Notes: generated from the sequence alone by a model not told the origin. A stretch of DNA of 64,000 nt from Anaspis maculata (GCA_949128115.1 OX421961.1:105074363-105138362); one strand, 5' to 3'. Positions 21,801 to 32,612 are shown, counted from the first letter of the stretch. A program made the numbers and translations.

Positions 21801-24800
21801 AGTCTTAAAATGTGTCCCAAATTTAATGCTGTATCGCTTAAAGAGAAACGACAACGCAGGCATGGGAACTTTTTGCCCACGGAAACCAGAAACACGAAAG
21901 AAGTAGAGCACGCAGGCGGACACTGCCAGGAATGCAAGAGGAGCACATCACTGTACTCAAAAACTGAGCACAGTCCGCCAAGAAAAAAAAACTGACGATA
22001 CGACGAACTTACAAAAAAAAACATGCCTCCCTCCAACTTTTTTCGATACTTCCCAAACATCCTTCGTGAGGTCTGCGTGGTTAGGGGGCTGAAGCAAAAA
22101 TCTAATAAACTTTTCAGCGATTTTCATGCTGCAAATTCCTATGCTTACATTTTCTACTGACACCGCCTTCACTTTGAACTAAACTGCTCAACATTTGAAA
22201 TGTCGGTATCTAAAATTTTGCCCTTTTTCAAAACGGTGTAACTTTGGATTGTGTCAACTAATTCCAATTTTGTTCCCACGGTTGTTTAGATACATCTTCC
22301 AGTAATCTACTCGGTTGGCGAGATCATTTGATTTAATTTAATTACATTCGTTACAGGGTGGAATGTAATAGATGTATTACACTACACAATTTCTTGTACA
22401 ATCTGCCAAAATAGTGTCAAAAAACAATGAACTTGATTGTCCAACTGACAGATTGTACAAGAAGTTGTACAAGAAATTGTGTAGTGTAATACAGCTATAA
22501 AGCATTGCAAAATTATGCTTAATTCAAGAGCCCCATTTTTGTGAACAATTTTTCTTTCAAATTCTAACGATATAATCATGAAACCTGATGTTTTATCTTG
22601 AGACGGTTCTTGAATTTTCTAGATCGGAAGTCCAACAGATGACATTTTTTTTTGTAAAAGTTGCATTTTAGTCATTTTGGTCGGCAATAAAATAGCATTT
22701 TTGAAGATAAGAACCTCTGATTTAGCATGCTTGTTGCTTGAACTATTGAAAACTGCTACGCCCTCAGAAACCTCCGTTTTCCTTTGCCGATTCGCGTTCT
22801 CGAATGAAAAAAGTCGGTCTGTCTGCCTATGTGTCTAACTCTGTCATAGTTTAGGCTGTCATAGTAATGCTGCCATAGTAATGCTGCCATAGTTTAGGCG
22901 TCCAATGAACTTATGTAATTTTGATTGAAATCCGCCATTAAAGGGCGCACTTGTTGCATCGTGTCAATATCGGAATTTTTGACGTACGGACCTAAAATTG
23001 AATATGTAGATGTTTTGTTGGTTCAGAAACACATTCAACAAATGCAACTTTTACAAAAAAAATCATATCATTGTTGGATTTCTGATCTAAAAAATTCAAA
23101 AACCATTTCGAAACAGTACATCAGGCTTATTGATTACATCGTGAGAATTTGAAAAAAAAAATTGTTCACAAAAACGAGGATGTATTGAACTAAGCACAAT
23201 TTTGCAATGCTCCACATTCCACCCTGTGACGAATATTGTAATGAAATGAAAATTCTCGCCAACTTACTTACTGGAGGTGTATCTAAACAATCGTGAAAAC
23301 AAAATCGGAATAGGTTGAGACAATCCAAAGTTATACCATTTTGAAAAAAGGCAAAATTTTCGGTACCGACATTTCAAATGTTGAGCAGTTAATTTATTTT
23401 GACTACGAAATTCTAATTTTACTTCTAAATCGAATCTAGAAACACAAAACCTAGTAGTAGTAAGTACCAAGCATGAACAAAAAATCTATCAGATCAGTTC
23501 CTATTTATTATTGATAGAAAAGTACCTGATATTTTGGTCGCAGTCTGGACTTTTTAGTTTTCGACAATCGAGTTTTGTATCGTATATTAGAATTATTGTA
23601 AGCTGCCTTGAAAAAACTTTAAGTTCTGTCCAAATCATTGTCTCCAAATGTGATAATGATATCTCTCTTTACCTTGTAACATTCCTGTAAGTAAACCTAA
23701 TCCAAAAGCTATTTGAATAGTGATACAAGCGAACACTTTTTCGTATGTGTTATCCTATCCTTGAATGAACTGTGACATAAGTGGGTGATGATCATCTCAA
23801 GAAGCTTTTATTGTAGTGGAATAATGCAAGGAAATTTTGCAACTACCAATTTGATAAGTGCCAATTGCATCGTGTGCTACATCGATACGTGCTAGTTCGC
23901 AAATCTGTAGATAACAATTTGACTTTTAAAAAATTGAAAAAAGGAAAATCAACAACAATTGAAAAAAAAATCGGTTTCCAAACCCGTGATTATAAAACGT
24001 ATGAGAAAATATTTCGCGTAATGTTAACAACTTTTCTATTTTAAGCACTTTCGCTTCTCGCTTGCGAATTGCCTTGTGTTAGGTGTTTGAAATTACGACG
24101 CTCAAGCATTAAATAGTTATTGAACGAGCACATTCTCAACGTAAGCGTTGCGGTAATAACGCACAAATAAGCATATTTGCAGGGAAGCTAATTGACTTTT
24201 CAAACATTAAGTCCCAATAATTGAAGTGCGTCAAAGCCAAACATCATAGCTTTTACAGTACATTTCATATAATGGATTTTAGTTCAAAGGGTATTGCAGT
24301 TAACAAATTGAAAAAATATACAGGGTGATTGAACTTTCAACAGGCGAACTTTTTTCTCCTCCTTGAAGTTCCTGGTTCGAAAAAATGTTTGGTACCTATA
24401 CATACAAAGAAGTGGCACGGCTAGAATTTTCTCTGCGTTTGAAATTAATTCAAAGCACAGAGTTTTGATGGTCTTTTTTTACTTTTCCGACCCACCATCC
24501 AACGTAAATGGAAAGTATTGTGAACGCGTGAAAAAAATCGAGATGAAGAGGGAAATTATTTTCAAATTCAAAAATTTTGAATCCCCTGGGACGATTAAAA
24601 CCGTTGATACGATCGATTCGAAATTTGGTAGGCAGACAGGGTTTTGCTTTCGAATGAGCTATTAGTTTTTGGCTGTCACCTGTCAAACGGAAATGTAACT
24701 ATCAAAAAATGACAGGAGTTATATTCCACAGAACTTGACTTGCAATTTGTCATTTGGAAGCTATTGAAAAACTGTATTCAAAATTGTTGAAAGTATTTCT

Positions 24801-27800
24801 AAATCTGTAAAATATTAAAATAATTCATACCGTTTCCCAGTCTGGCGCTACGATTTTTTAAATTCTTTCCTGGCCGTTACTACCCGAGACGGCCGCTCCC
24901 TGGATTTTGACAGGACGATCCTGACTGGTGGCAAGCCATAGTTGGAGAAAAGATTGGATTAATTTTTGGGGGAAAAATGTTCGAAATCGAACCAACAGCA
25001 ACGGTTTTCGAGTTTTCCTTCATGGAAAAACTTCAGATTTTGAACTTTTTATTCCGTGAATAAATGTTTACCGTTTTTTCTTGAACGAGATAATTAACCT
25101 TTTCTAAAATTTTATTTCCAAATTTTTCGGGAGTTTTTCATTTGGAAATTTAAAAACGGTTTGGCTTATCGAGACCGGACTCAAATGATGGAGCTTAAAA
25201 TGAAGCCTTAATTGACGACAACGACGCTTTGAGGTATTTCCGAGAAATTCTATTTTTCTGGAGAATGTTTCGATTTTTTGTTCAACTATTATGGAGAAGC
25301 TTCAAATTTGTCTCTATCTTCCCCTCAAATTCCAACTTCCTACCCAAAGGGACGTCTTGAACAATTTTTTCCATCCGTTCCTTGCTAGTTACCGGGAAAG
25401 TTTTGGGGTGACACAACCGATTTTTGCTTTTGTGTTCTTCAAAAACATAGTTGCGCCGTCTGTTTACTTTTCAATCTCTTGAAATTTTATCTGAGTTTAT
25501 AGGTCTCTTGACGAAATGTTATGAAATATGAATGCATGTTATTTTCTATGAAATTCCGTAGAGTACCTACACCCGTAATAATTCAAAATCCTAAGGTCAT
25601 ATTAAGTGTTATTTTAACATTTGATTTCAAACCGTGACGTGAGTAAGGAAATGTTGTTTCACTAAAAGAAATTGGAATACAATTTTCTATTTTCTATTAC
25701 TAAAAAATCGATAGTTTTTTCTCGTAGCTGTTTGTTTTAAAATAGGTAAAATATACAAGAACAAGAAAAATCAATTAAAGTGTATAATATGTATAATAGA
25801 GTGACCCAACGAAAACAACAGCTACCATTAAAGTTATATGTATGATGTACTGTACAGTGCGGGTCGATGTGTATATTCCGTGCAGACGACGTGTTAAGAG
25901 TGGAAATGATTTTTCCATGTGATAACTTAGTATTCAAGGCTTGAAAAACAACCTATCGCCGATCTGACAAATGATGACTGGAGCGCAAAATCCAAGAGGG
26001 CGTTTATATTCAAGAAAATTTCAAGAATTACAGAAAGCACTGATCTGTTGAGGCTGAAATTTGGTAGAGACCATTATCTTAGACCATGCATGCTCAGCGC
26101 TTCTCGCTTATGGGGACAAGTAATACCAAAAGTCTAACACACTCGAACTTGGGGTGATAAATGAATCCCGTAGAAATGGTCGAGTCTCTTACTTTGAACC
26201 AGTGCGGCATTGTTAAATTTTTGTTCACCCTGTAGCCACGACGCCTGATTCACTTGGCTACGGACGTCCTGGACAGCATCAGAGTTTAGCTTCCTCAAGG
26301 CAGCTATGGCGAAAGCATTGGATTGGGACCAGATCCATGCCAGTAAAGCTCGAATACAAGCGGTCGCGGCCCCAAGTGGCTCTTTGACAGCCACTGAAGT
26401 AGAGTAGTAGTAGACACATGGAAGGAAATAACCTCCTTGACACACATCCGGTAGACTCCCGGGTGTCGCCTCTGGCGGGAAAAATTTGCGCGCGCCTTCC
26501 CCATTATTAGCACTTGAACGTCCTCCTTGAAAGTAAAATCGACCTCTCCAAGCTTTTTTCGAAAACAAAGGTAAAAGTGCCTGAAAACCCGTCCATTTTC
26601 GTTGGGCCACTCTGTATAGAGTAGTTCACTGCTACGAGTGCTACGTGTTAAAAGTCTGAAGGCGAGATATTCTTGTAAAAATACCGCAAATCTGGGACGG
26701 TTCAAATTGGTCTGAAAAGAGTGTGTCCTTTCTCCCGCCCCATTTTCTATCCTGAGGCATTATTTACAAAACTCTCGACAAAACTTAATCAAGTCTCAAG
26801 GTTCAATCCAATATAAAAGTTGTCCATGTAAGATTCCGATCAGAAATAATGAAAAACAAAATATCTTGAAGAATGAAAAAGGGTCCCGTTACGTTAACTC
26901 CATCCCTTAAAATTAGTCGAAGAAAATCGGAAACCACTCAGAATGTCGTCTAGAAGAAAGATCTGGAATAAAAATTGCGGACCATCCATGCAGTTTCTTG
27001 TTCTCACGGATTTACTGTGATAGTAATAGTAATAAGCCGTCTGGAGGGTAAGGGAGCAACTCGAGGAAGGGGAAAAAAGGAAGGGACCACGCCACGCACC
27101 ACTTCATGCTATTGTGTGACGTACCTACGCGGGAACAAATAGTGCGACGAAATTTAATTATCTTGGAATCAGGACGAATTCCAGCATTCGTCTTCATCCT
27201 CATGGAGTTGAAAATATGTGAGGAAGTGAATGTGATGTTTCGTTACCAACAAAAGTCTAGAAAAATATGGAAGTTGAAGTAAACTAGACCCGAATGAAAA
27301 GAGGTAGAGTAAGATACTTTGAGATTTGGATCTCCCTAACATACATTTTCGAAACAATATGTTTTTTGAAGTAATCCCCGGAATAATTCCGTTTCTTTTG
27401 TAATTCTCTTCTGCAAGTAATCAACCATAAATCTATTAGACGTAACATTTTAAAGCACCCTGTCAATCCTGACCTATCCTATCAAAGAATTTGAAACTAC
27501 TTCAGAAATAGAATAGCTTTAAAAGAAAAACAATCCAGAGAGCTTTTCAGTATCTAAATGTTTATATGTAGATCTATTTATTGACTAACTTTACTTTTAT
27601 CCCAAGAAACTAATACCTTGTATGATTTATGTCACCAAAGTCCAAACCACTATCAAGTATTGTAGTATTGACTATGAATGAAGCATTGCTTAATTAATTC
27701 ATTAATAAGAAAGTTTAGCATTACTGTTTGTAAAGACAAAGGATGCGTAATAAATCAAAATGGTAATTTATTGCCATGCAGTTGCAAAATGTATGCCTAG

Positions 27801-28256
27801 ATACCGACTTAAAAATTAATAGTATTGCTCCCAAAAATGAGACTCAAATAAAAGCAATAAAGCTCCAGCAAAAGAAAGACAAATAAAGCAAAAAAGCACC
27901 CCTGCATTTTCAATCACCAAGTTTTTCAAAAGACCAAGCACGACAACCACTTATTGCAACCATTTGGTACATACAACATTGTGGATGGTGCTGTGATCAT
28001 TGGACTTCTCGGAACATCCGATCTGCAGACAATTTTTGAATAAACAGATCCACAAGTTTGGACCGGGACATCCACAATCAGCACAAACTGGTCTCTACAA
28101 GAAATCGAGTTAGACTTACAAAACACTAGGACGACAAAGCTCCTGGCTTCGGCCTGTAAAAGCATTTACCTCCTTCATGTTCAGTACAAACTGAATCGGA
28201 TTACTGGCGATGGTGGATATGTGAGTGCAAGAACAATTACTCAATCGACTCATCAT
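15448..28256 (-). CDS. Usp20-33: USP20/USP33-type ubiquitin-specific protease, six exons, 3' end not found
   Basis: This gene encodes a cysteine deubiquitinase of the USP20/USP33 (VDU) family, which removes ubiquitin from protein substrates. Exons are 28256-28170, 28094-27975, 18669-18120, 17535-17170, 17108-16660 and 15878-15448. All junctions are GT-AG, and phases match across 667 codons plus two bases. Residues ~8-95 form the ZnF-UBP domain ([32 protein letters not shown]). The catalytic Cys is near residue 193 in [15 protein letters not shown], and the catalytic His near 593 in GGGHYICY, followed by the WYEFDDQYV box. Zinc-site pairs CLTC and CEKC are also present. The catalytic core ends at YISKQWIS, where the two DUSP domains of the family should begin. 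No exon for them was seen, so the gene either continues beyond the window across a very long intron or is truncated. Confidence 0.9.
16660..17108 (-). CDS. Usp20-33: USP20/33 exon 5: middle of the catalytic domain with zinc-binding cysteines
   Basis: Acceptor TTTCAG is at 17110-17109 and donor AAG|GTAACG ends the exon at 16660. It begins with a Ser/Asn-rich linker, then [38 protein letters not shown] and [13 protein letters not shown]. All are well conserved in the family. The segment between the two Cys pairs is more divergent. Confidence 0.93.
17170..17535 (-). CDS. Usp20-33: USP20/33 exon 4: QDTQEF-type box and acidic insert
   Basis: The acceptor is GGTTGCAG|GAATTC. The donor ATAG|GTACCT is read as the exon end; without splicing the frame stops within two codons. 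It encodes [19 protein letters not shown] and then a Ser/Asp-rich, low-complexity insert typical of the split USP domain in this family. It joins exon 5 in phase. Confidence 0.9.
17536..18119. other. USP intron 3
   Basis: This 584-bp intron contains an uninterrupted run of about 16 C at 17683-17698. No other repeat was recognised. Confidence 0.75.
18120..18669 (-). CDS. Usp20-33: USP20/33 exon 3: end of ZnF-UBP, linker and catalytic Cys box
   Basis: Acceptor TTTCCAG|GAGAAT and donor TCAG|GTTTGT bound the exon. It encodes [11 protein letters not shown] and [10 protein letters not shown] (end of the ZnF-UBP), a Ser/Asp-rich linker and [20 protein letters not shown] with the nucleophile Cys. 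The exon ends in phase 1 after VTPS. Confidence 0.95.
19302..19855. repeat. Inverted repeat with arms of ~110-120 bp
   Basis: Arms at about 19302-19425 and 19745-19855 pair through ATTCGAAATTTTCCTGAC and ATATACAGGGTGA in the left arm and their complements in the right. The loop is about 320 bp and AT-rich. Confidence 0.75.
19898..21727. mobile_element. 1.83-kb fold-back element, TAGTMCGG family, copy 1
   Basis: The ends are TAGTACGGTGGTTAAGCG and, inverted, TAGTCCGGTGGTTAAGCG. TAA flanks both sides (19895-19897 and 21728-21730). Arms of about 850-900 bp are strongly reverse-complementary to a short centre near 20815. Tripartite landmarks such as ATCGGTGCACTCGATGCGGA and AGTAGTTTCTTG occur mirrored. 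A 3-bp TWA duplication would fit PIF/Harbinger, but there is no transposase and the assignment is an inference. It lies inside USP intron 2. Confidence 0.85.
22182..23390. mobile_element. 1.2-kb fold-back element with a nested hairpin MITE
   Basis: Outer ends AACTGCTCAACATTTGAAAT (left) and its complement (right) begin arms. The arms pair again through ACAGGGTGGAATGT and through GCATTGCAAAATT. The right arm lacks the 113-bp segment present at 22377-22489 of the left arm, which marks that segment as a later insertion. No clear outer duplication was identified. Confidence 0.8.
22377..22489. mobile_element. 113-bp hairpin MITE with TA duplication
   Basis: It starts TTACACTACACAATTTCTTG and ends with the complement ...GTGTAGTGTAA, with TA on each side (22375-22376 and 22490-22491). 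Its absence from the matching arm of the enclosing fold-back gives an empty site for comparison. Confidence 0.85.
24474..25235. repeat. Interspersed repeat family X, copy 1
   Basis: This stretch aligns by eye in the same orientation with about 59990-61090. Shared landmarks are TTTACTTTYCCGACC, ACTTGACTTGC, CCCGAGA and CGTGAATAAAT, then CGAGACCGGACT and GATGGAGCTTAAA. A short reverse-oriented fragment lies at 39905-39970. There is no coding capacity in either long copy. Confidence 0.75.
26875..27255. repeat. Interspersed repeat family Y, copy 1
   Basis: It is reverse-complementary to about 56605-56985. Shared landmarks are GAAAGATCTG, GACCATCCATGCAGTTT, TACTGTGATAGTAATAGT, GACGAATTCCAGCATTCGTC and TTTCGTTACCAACAAAAGTC, read on the plus strand here. 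No ends or frames were identified. Confidence 0.75.
27975..28094 (-). CDS. Usp20-33: USP20/33 exon 2: core of the ZnF-UBP finger
   Basis: This 40-codon exon runs from acceptor TTTCTTGTAG|AGACCA to donor AATGTT|GTATGT. It encodes [19 protein letters not shown] and then [14 protein letters not shown]. These are the zinc-binding Cys/His residues and the ubiquitin C-terminus pocket of the ZnF-UBP domain. It is separated from exon 3 by 9.3 kb but joins it in phase. Confidence 0.93.
28170..28256 (-). CDS. Usp20-33: USP20/33 exon 1: start codon and first zinc ligands
   Basis: This 29-codon exon begins with two adjacent ATG codons and encodes [16 protein letters not shown]. It ends at donor AAGGAG|GTAAAT in phase 0. 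The C-T-H trio corresponds to the first Cys/His pair of the ZnF-UBP domain (C-P-H-L in vertebrate relatives). The open frame extends upstream to 28331, so an earlier start is possible. Confidence 0.85.
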
Positions 28257-28849
28257 TACTGCAAAGTGAACCATAAAATTCGTTACACACACAGGTACAA
28301 AACAGCAATTGCATAAACTGAACGACACCACACATTGAATGGCGTAAATTGTGTTTCGGTGGTGTATACTGTTAAAAGTAAGTGCAAATCATCGATTCGT
28401 GATAAGGTTATGTTGATTTAATTGGTTTTGCCGAATGGAAAAGGCTCATCACCTGACAAAACATTGTGTTTTAACGATATACAACAGAAAGAAAGCATGA
28501 AACAGTGCGTTTCCTGGTTATGTACTCACTTGCTTGGGGATGAGATCCAGCACTTTGAACAAATTACCATAAAAAAATACTGATTTAACACGCAAAGAAA
28601 ATCATAATTGACAAATTGAACCTAATTACTTATTACATGATACTTGTGATTTATTGACAAGAATAATTCCAATCCAATGACACTGACGTTTTCCATTGTC
28701 AAAAATCAGTCTGTTACGGAATGTCATGACTGACGGTTATGTGACAGCACGGCGCAGCGCCATCAACCTCAAATGACGTGAACTATAAACTAGAGAACTG
28801 TACAAACGTTACTGCAAAATATGAAATACGAGGGGTTTTCAAAAACATG
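28257..28849. promoter_or_regulatory. Intergenic stretch between USP start and NOC3L 3' end
   Basis: About 0.6-0.9 kb separates the two minus-strand genes. It must hold the USP promoter and 5' UTR if transcription is independent. No TATA box or conserved site was recognised. A GC-richer patch (GACAGCACGGCGCAGCGCC) lies near 28742. Confidence 0.45.
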
Positions 28850-28855
28850 TTTATT
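28850..28855 (-). terminator. Candidate NOC3L polyadenylation signal AATAAA
   Basis: On the minus strand AATAAA follows a T-run about 275 bp after the NOC3L stop codon. It is the first canonical hexamer I noticed downstream. A short frame inside this UTR (from about 29017) looks incidental. Confidence 0.5.
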
Positions 28856-29128
28856 AAAAAAAAAGAAACAATTTAAATTATATGGTTCACTGACCCCCTG
28901 TTGCCCCAAAAATTCAATCTTGAAATAGCCAGCTACGGATTTCTCTGGTGAATTGTAGATCAGTGCTGGTTGACTGACGACACGAAATGCATACATGCTG
29001 AGTTGTGAACTGAACATTTTATCGTAATTTTTGGTGAAACTGCGTTTTTCATTGGGCAGTATGGGAAAATCCTTAGTTGACTATTTCATGTTTCAATTTT
29101 TTGTGCAACCAGAGGTTAGCGTTAGAAA

Positions 29129-29315
29129 TTACAACATATGGAATTTCCTTTTAACACCTTTCGCCGCGACATTATTACAATAATCTTCAAAAGATGCATC
29201 TGCAAATTGGTGGTTTGATTCCTTCACTTTTGGCCGCAGGTTTTTCATCACTGGTACTGGAGGGTTGAATGCCATTTCCGACATGCTGAAGTCTTTGTAA
29301 AGCTGGTCTGCAGAG
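29129..29315 (-). CDS. NOC3L: NOC3L exon 6 with stop codon
   Basis: Acceptor TTTACAG|CTCTG continues the phase-2 codon from exon 5. A second AG eight bases on would create a stop, so the first is used. It encodes the conserved SMSEMAFNPPV and a basic tail, ending TAA at 29131-29129. Confidence 0.93.
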
Positions 29316-32315
29316 CTGTAAATTCAAATTTTTCAGTTAGGTACAGGATGCAATGAAAATCACCAGAGCTGTAGGATCGATTGTTATTTTTGTTCTCCAA
29401 TTTTCAAAATTTAAACATCAACTTGAAGGGCTCAAAGCCTAAATCGTAACATACGTACTTACAACTTATTTGTTACTCATTTTCATCATTTTTTATTGTT
29501 CTTTGTACAACATTTTCTTTTGATGCTGACACTGTATTTTCTGACCATCTTATTTTAATCCAAGGTCATTGTGTGATTTTTGTTTAAATTCAGAAAAAAT
29601 ATACCTAATGAGAATCCATCAGTTTGCCATTTTTGGGAAAAAAAGATTATCACTGCTCAGAAGCATCTCGCATTTGAATTTTTTGTTTGCTGTCAAGTTA
29701 TAGGACTTAAGGTAGCTAGCTTTGAACCAATAATTTGATTTTGAATCTTGAAAATCGATTCTACAGCCTCTGACCATCTTTCATGTACGTCTTTAGGTTA
29801 TTATTCCTCTCACAAAGATCAACCAAAAAGTAACTGAAAAAAATCCTTCCATTGAATTTAAAACATCTGGTAGGTAAGTCTACTGCTGACTAAAATTTTT
29901 GAATTTTGAAGAAAGAATGTTGATTCACACATTTGAATACTTGAATGCGATCAAGTTAACTTAATTGTTCAGCAAAATGCATCCCTTAAAAGTGTGACCA
30001 GAAGGGTACTTCACATCTAAACAACAACTGAAATGAACATCTTCCTTACCATTTGCCATATTCAGGCGGCAAACTCCCATCGCCAGTAGTCGGCACACCA
30101 TGTGCGATATTTCTGGCATACCTGACGACCACAGGATGGTAATGGTTGGCCAACAGCGTCAGCTCGTAAAGGGCCGTGCTCGAAGCATTGGCGTATTCCG
30201 GATCGTCCAGTTCAGCCTGGAACTGACCATCGCCCACGGAACTGTCCAAATCCAACAAAATATCCACGGTCCTGTCCAACTGCATCAGAGTCTTGATCAA
30301 ACTTAGACTCCCCAAAGCACTGTTGTGCAACAGCTGGAGACTCAACGTCGTCAGCCGCTTGATGAACCCAATTATCCGTTTGTTCGTGATTTTCTTACGC
30401 CTCTTTATCAAAGCATCCGTCAGCGTTTTCAAAACTATGATGAAGTTGTCGTGATTTTTCCCCGCGTTGGTCGTGAACAAGTCTTTGTACAAGCTGGTGT
30501 AGAACCTGGTCGGATCGACGTTGAGAGCTTCACCTTGACCGCTGAGAATCGAAAAGACGGTTTGGATGCAGTGGAGCTGTTCTCGATACCCGATCCAGTC
30601 TTCCTTCAACAGCTTGTCGAGTATGTTTACCAAGTCTATGTAGAAATCCAGGTTGATGCAGTGCGAAAATTTGGCCAGGCCTTCCAAGCAGACGCCCAAC
30701 ACTTTCGTGTTGTTTGAATTTTTCAATATCCTAAAGTAGATCCCGAAAACAATTTTCGTGATTTCGGCCAAGTTTTTGTTTTTGGCCTGCTTGCTTTCCT
30801 CGGCTTTGGTTTCCAACATTTCTTGTTCCAGCAATTGCAGTTTTTTCTTTCTCTTCCTTTCTTTCTTGGACATTTGTAAAATGTTGCCTTTTTTACCTTT
30901 CAATTTCTTCTCTTTTATGTTATGTTCTTTTTCTTCATCCAAGTTGACATTTTTCAAATTCAAAGCCAGCAGAACTTCCAACATGTCGGTGTTTACATTA
31001 TGTGCATGGTTCTTCATATAATTATTGATCAACCTCAAGATCTTCAGCGTAACTTCTTGCTTTTTGTCTTCCTTGAAAACTTGTTTCACAGCTACTTTAA
31101 CAATTTCACGCACGTTCTTATTTGGATTGTTCAAGAAAGGAGTGACAGACTGAGCAATATTTTGAGCATAGTTGAAATTAGGATGAGTCACCAACAGCTC
31201 ACATAAGTACTCCACTGCTAATTCGGCCAACCTAATCTCTTCCTAAAATCACAAAATTTACTAAACTGAAACATGGCATGGGCACTTATTACATACATTC
31301 GTGAATTTTCTAGAATCGCCCTTTTTCTTGATTAGAATCCCAGAAATTTTCTCCAGCTTTTGCAAATACTTTTTGTAATATTGCAATAAATTTTCTTCAT
31401 ACTTATGCAGCTTCAATGTGTCTTTCTTTACTGCAAATCAAATAATTTGGTTATCACATGTGAATAAAGTTTGAAAGCTAAAAACTTACACTTGACGCCA
31501 TCATCGACTACATTTTTGATCTCATATGAAGGTAAAATATCTTTAAAAACATCCAGCAGCGAAGCCATGGTCAATTTCCTAACAGTGAAATAAACTTCAG
31601 CTGCTTCTTCATCCATCAATTTCAGCAATGATCGAAAATTCGTTACTTTTTCTTCAGGATTCTCCAGAATTCCAGCGCTCAACGTTCCAATATGTATCTT
31701 TTTCTGTTTTAAAGCCTCACTCCGGCTCGTCAACAACTGAGTTGCAGAAATCGGTTGTGATAGATCAATTCCACTTTCAATGAAAGAAAACTGTTCTTCT
31801 TCCTCTTCCTCGTCAGATTCCCCGCTTTGAGCTTCTTCTTGCTCATTTTCTGCTTCATCTTCTTCTCTATTAGCTGAAAGTCCTACAGTTGAAACAACCT
31901 CGTTACAGTTTAGCAAACTAACTTCTTACCAGATTCATCAACGATTTGCTGTGGAATAATCCCGTGCTTTGTTTTAATTGGCAAAACGCTTTTCATAGGA
32001 ACCTCTTCGTCGGTTTGGTCTTCATAATCATTTTCCAGTTGTTCTGATTCTTTACCGATAACTTTCTCTCGTTTCGCTTTCGTTGACTGAGGCCTGCAAT
32101 TCATGATGCACATGTTTAAGGAGAATAATTATAAAAGCAAAAGCTTACGCAGTGTATTTGATTTTGTTGAATATGTTGTAGGATTTCGAAGTGACTGCAT
32201 GCTTCAAGAATTCCAGATCATCGTTCTCAACCATTTCCAGCATGTCTTCGCCATAATCACTGTCGTTTGATTCAGAGTCGCTTTCAGGCACGATGTCGGG
32301 TTTTTTCATCTTCAT
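29129..32315 (-). CDS. NOC3L: NOC3L, nucleolar complex protein 3 homolog, six exons
   Basis: Noc3 acts in the nucleolus with Noc2 in maturation and export of the large ribosomal subunit precursor. In yeast it also has a role in replication licensing. Exons are 32315-32149, 32093-31930, 31882-31490, 31430-31297, 31242-30050 and 29315-29129. All junctions are GT-AG, and the total of 2238 nt gives 745 residues; human NOC3L has about 800. Conserved blocks include LPIKTKHGIIPQQ, KKIHIGTLSAGIL, VYFTVRKLTMASLLDVFKDI, KYEENLLQYYKKYLQ, LAELAVEYLCELLVTHPNFNY, YRILKNS-type and LEGLAKFSHCINLDF segments, LHCIQTVFSILSGQGEALN, NHYHPVVVRYA and SEMAFNPPV. A Lys-rich KKERKRKKK stretch lies mid-protein. The N-terminus is short relative to vertebrates, but an in-frame stop precedes the ATG. 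The gene looks intact. Confidence 0.96.
30050..31242 (-). CDS. NOC3L: NOC3L exon 5: main body of the protein
   Basis: This 1193-nt exon runs from acceptor ATTTTAG|GAAGAG to donor AAATG|GTAAGG. It holds the helical-repeat core and the Lys-rich segment, through to DDPEYANASSTALYEL and NHYHPVVVRYA. Confidence 0.96.
31297..31430 (-). CDS. NOC3L: NOC3L exon 4
   Basis: The acceptor is TTGATTTGCAG and the donor is ACGAAT|GTATGT. It encodes KKDTLKLHKYEENLLQYYKK and LEKISGILIKKK, matching the conserved region before the core. Confidence 0.93.
31490..31882 (-). CDS. NOC3L: NOC3L exon 3
   Basis: The acceptor is CAACTGTAG|GACTT and the donor is AAGT|GTAAGT. It encodes an acidic stretch (EEEEEEQFSFIE), then KKIHIGTLSAGILENPEEK and the RKLTMASLLDVFKDILPSY block. 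Confidence 0.94.
31930..32093 (-). CDS. NOC3L: NOC3L exon 2
   Basis: The acceptor is AATTGCAG|GCCTC and the donor is ATCTG|GTAAGA. It contains KSVLPIKTKHGIIPQQ, a family signature. Confidence 0.93.
32149..32315 (-). CDS. NOC3L: NOC3L exon 1 with start codon
   Basis: It begins ATGAAGATGAAAAAACCC at 32315, with an in-frame TAA nine bases upstream, and ends at ACTGC|GTAAGC. It encodes a short acidic N-terminus (SDSESNDSDYGEDMLEM). A possible acceptor just upstream suggests the 5' UTR may be spliced. Confidence 0.9.
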
Positions 32316-32612
32316 GATGCTTTAAAAACTGAATTTAAAAATATTAAAAGTTCAGTGCAAAAATGCAGCAACACCTCCACCACTTTCCACGTTTTGTTTT
32401 TACCTAACCTAAAAGTAAAGTCGGCGTGACATTGACAGTTCCACTGGATAATACTGTCAAAAATCAGAGGTGTCACTAGTCTTTTTCGAGCGAGTAACCG
32501 TTCATAACCGGTTACACTTGGTTATAGAATTTGACGTTTGAGCGAGGATTGGTTATAAGCGGTAAAGGAAGTGCCGCCATTTTGATATCATCACCGGTTA
32601 TACATTCCATAA

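Larger units (their letters stand above)
18670..27974. other. USP intron 2, 9.3 kb, filled with fold-backs and dispersed repeats
   Basis: The intron is defined by donor GTATGT at 27974 and acceptor TTTCCAG before 18669. It carries inverted-repeat units at 19302-19855, 19898-21727 and 22182-23390, an interspersed repeat at 24474-25235 and another at 26875-27255. Stretches 18745-19300, 23400-24470, 25240-26130 and 27260-27970 are AT-rich with no recognised content. Antisense frames near 26134-26705 resemble no protein I know. Confidence 0.75.

Noticed and set aside
26134..26705. Two overlapping minus-strand frames of 130-158 codons
   Set aside because: They overlap in different frames, resemble no domain, and lie inside USP intron 2 on the same strand. 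Probably chance in a decayed repeat.
28790..29017. 75-codon minus-strand frame downstream of NOC3L
   Set aside because: It lies in the likely 3' UTR and runs through the AATAAA signal. No recognised domain.
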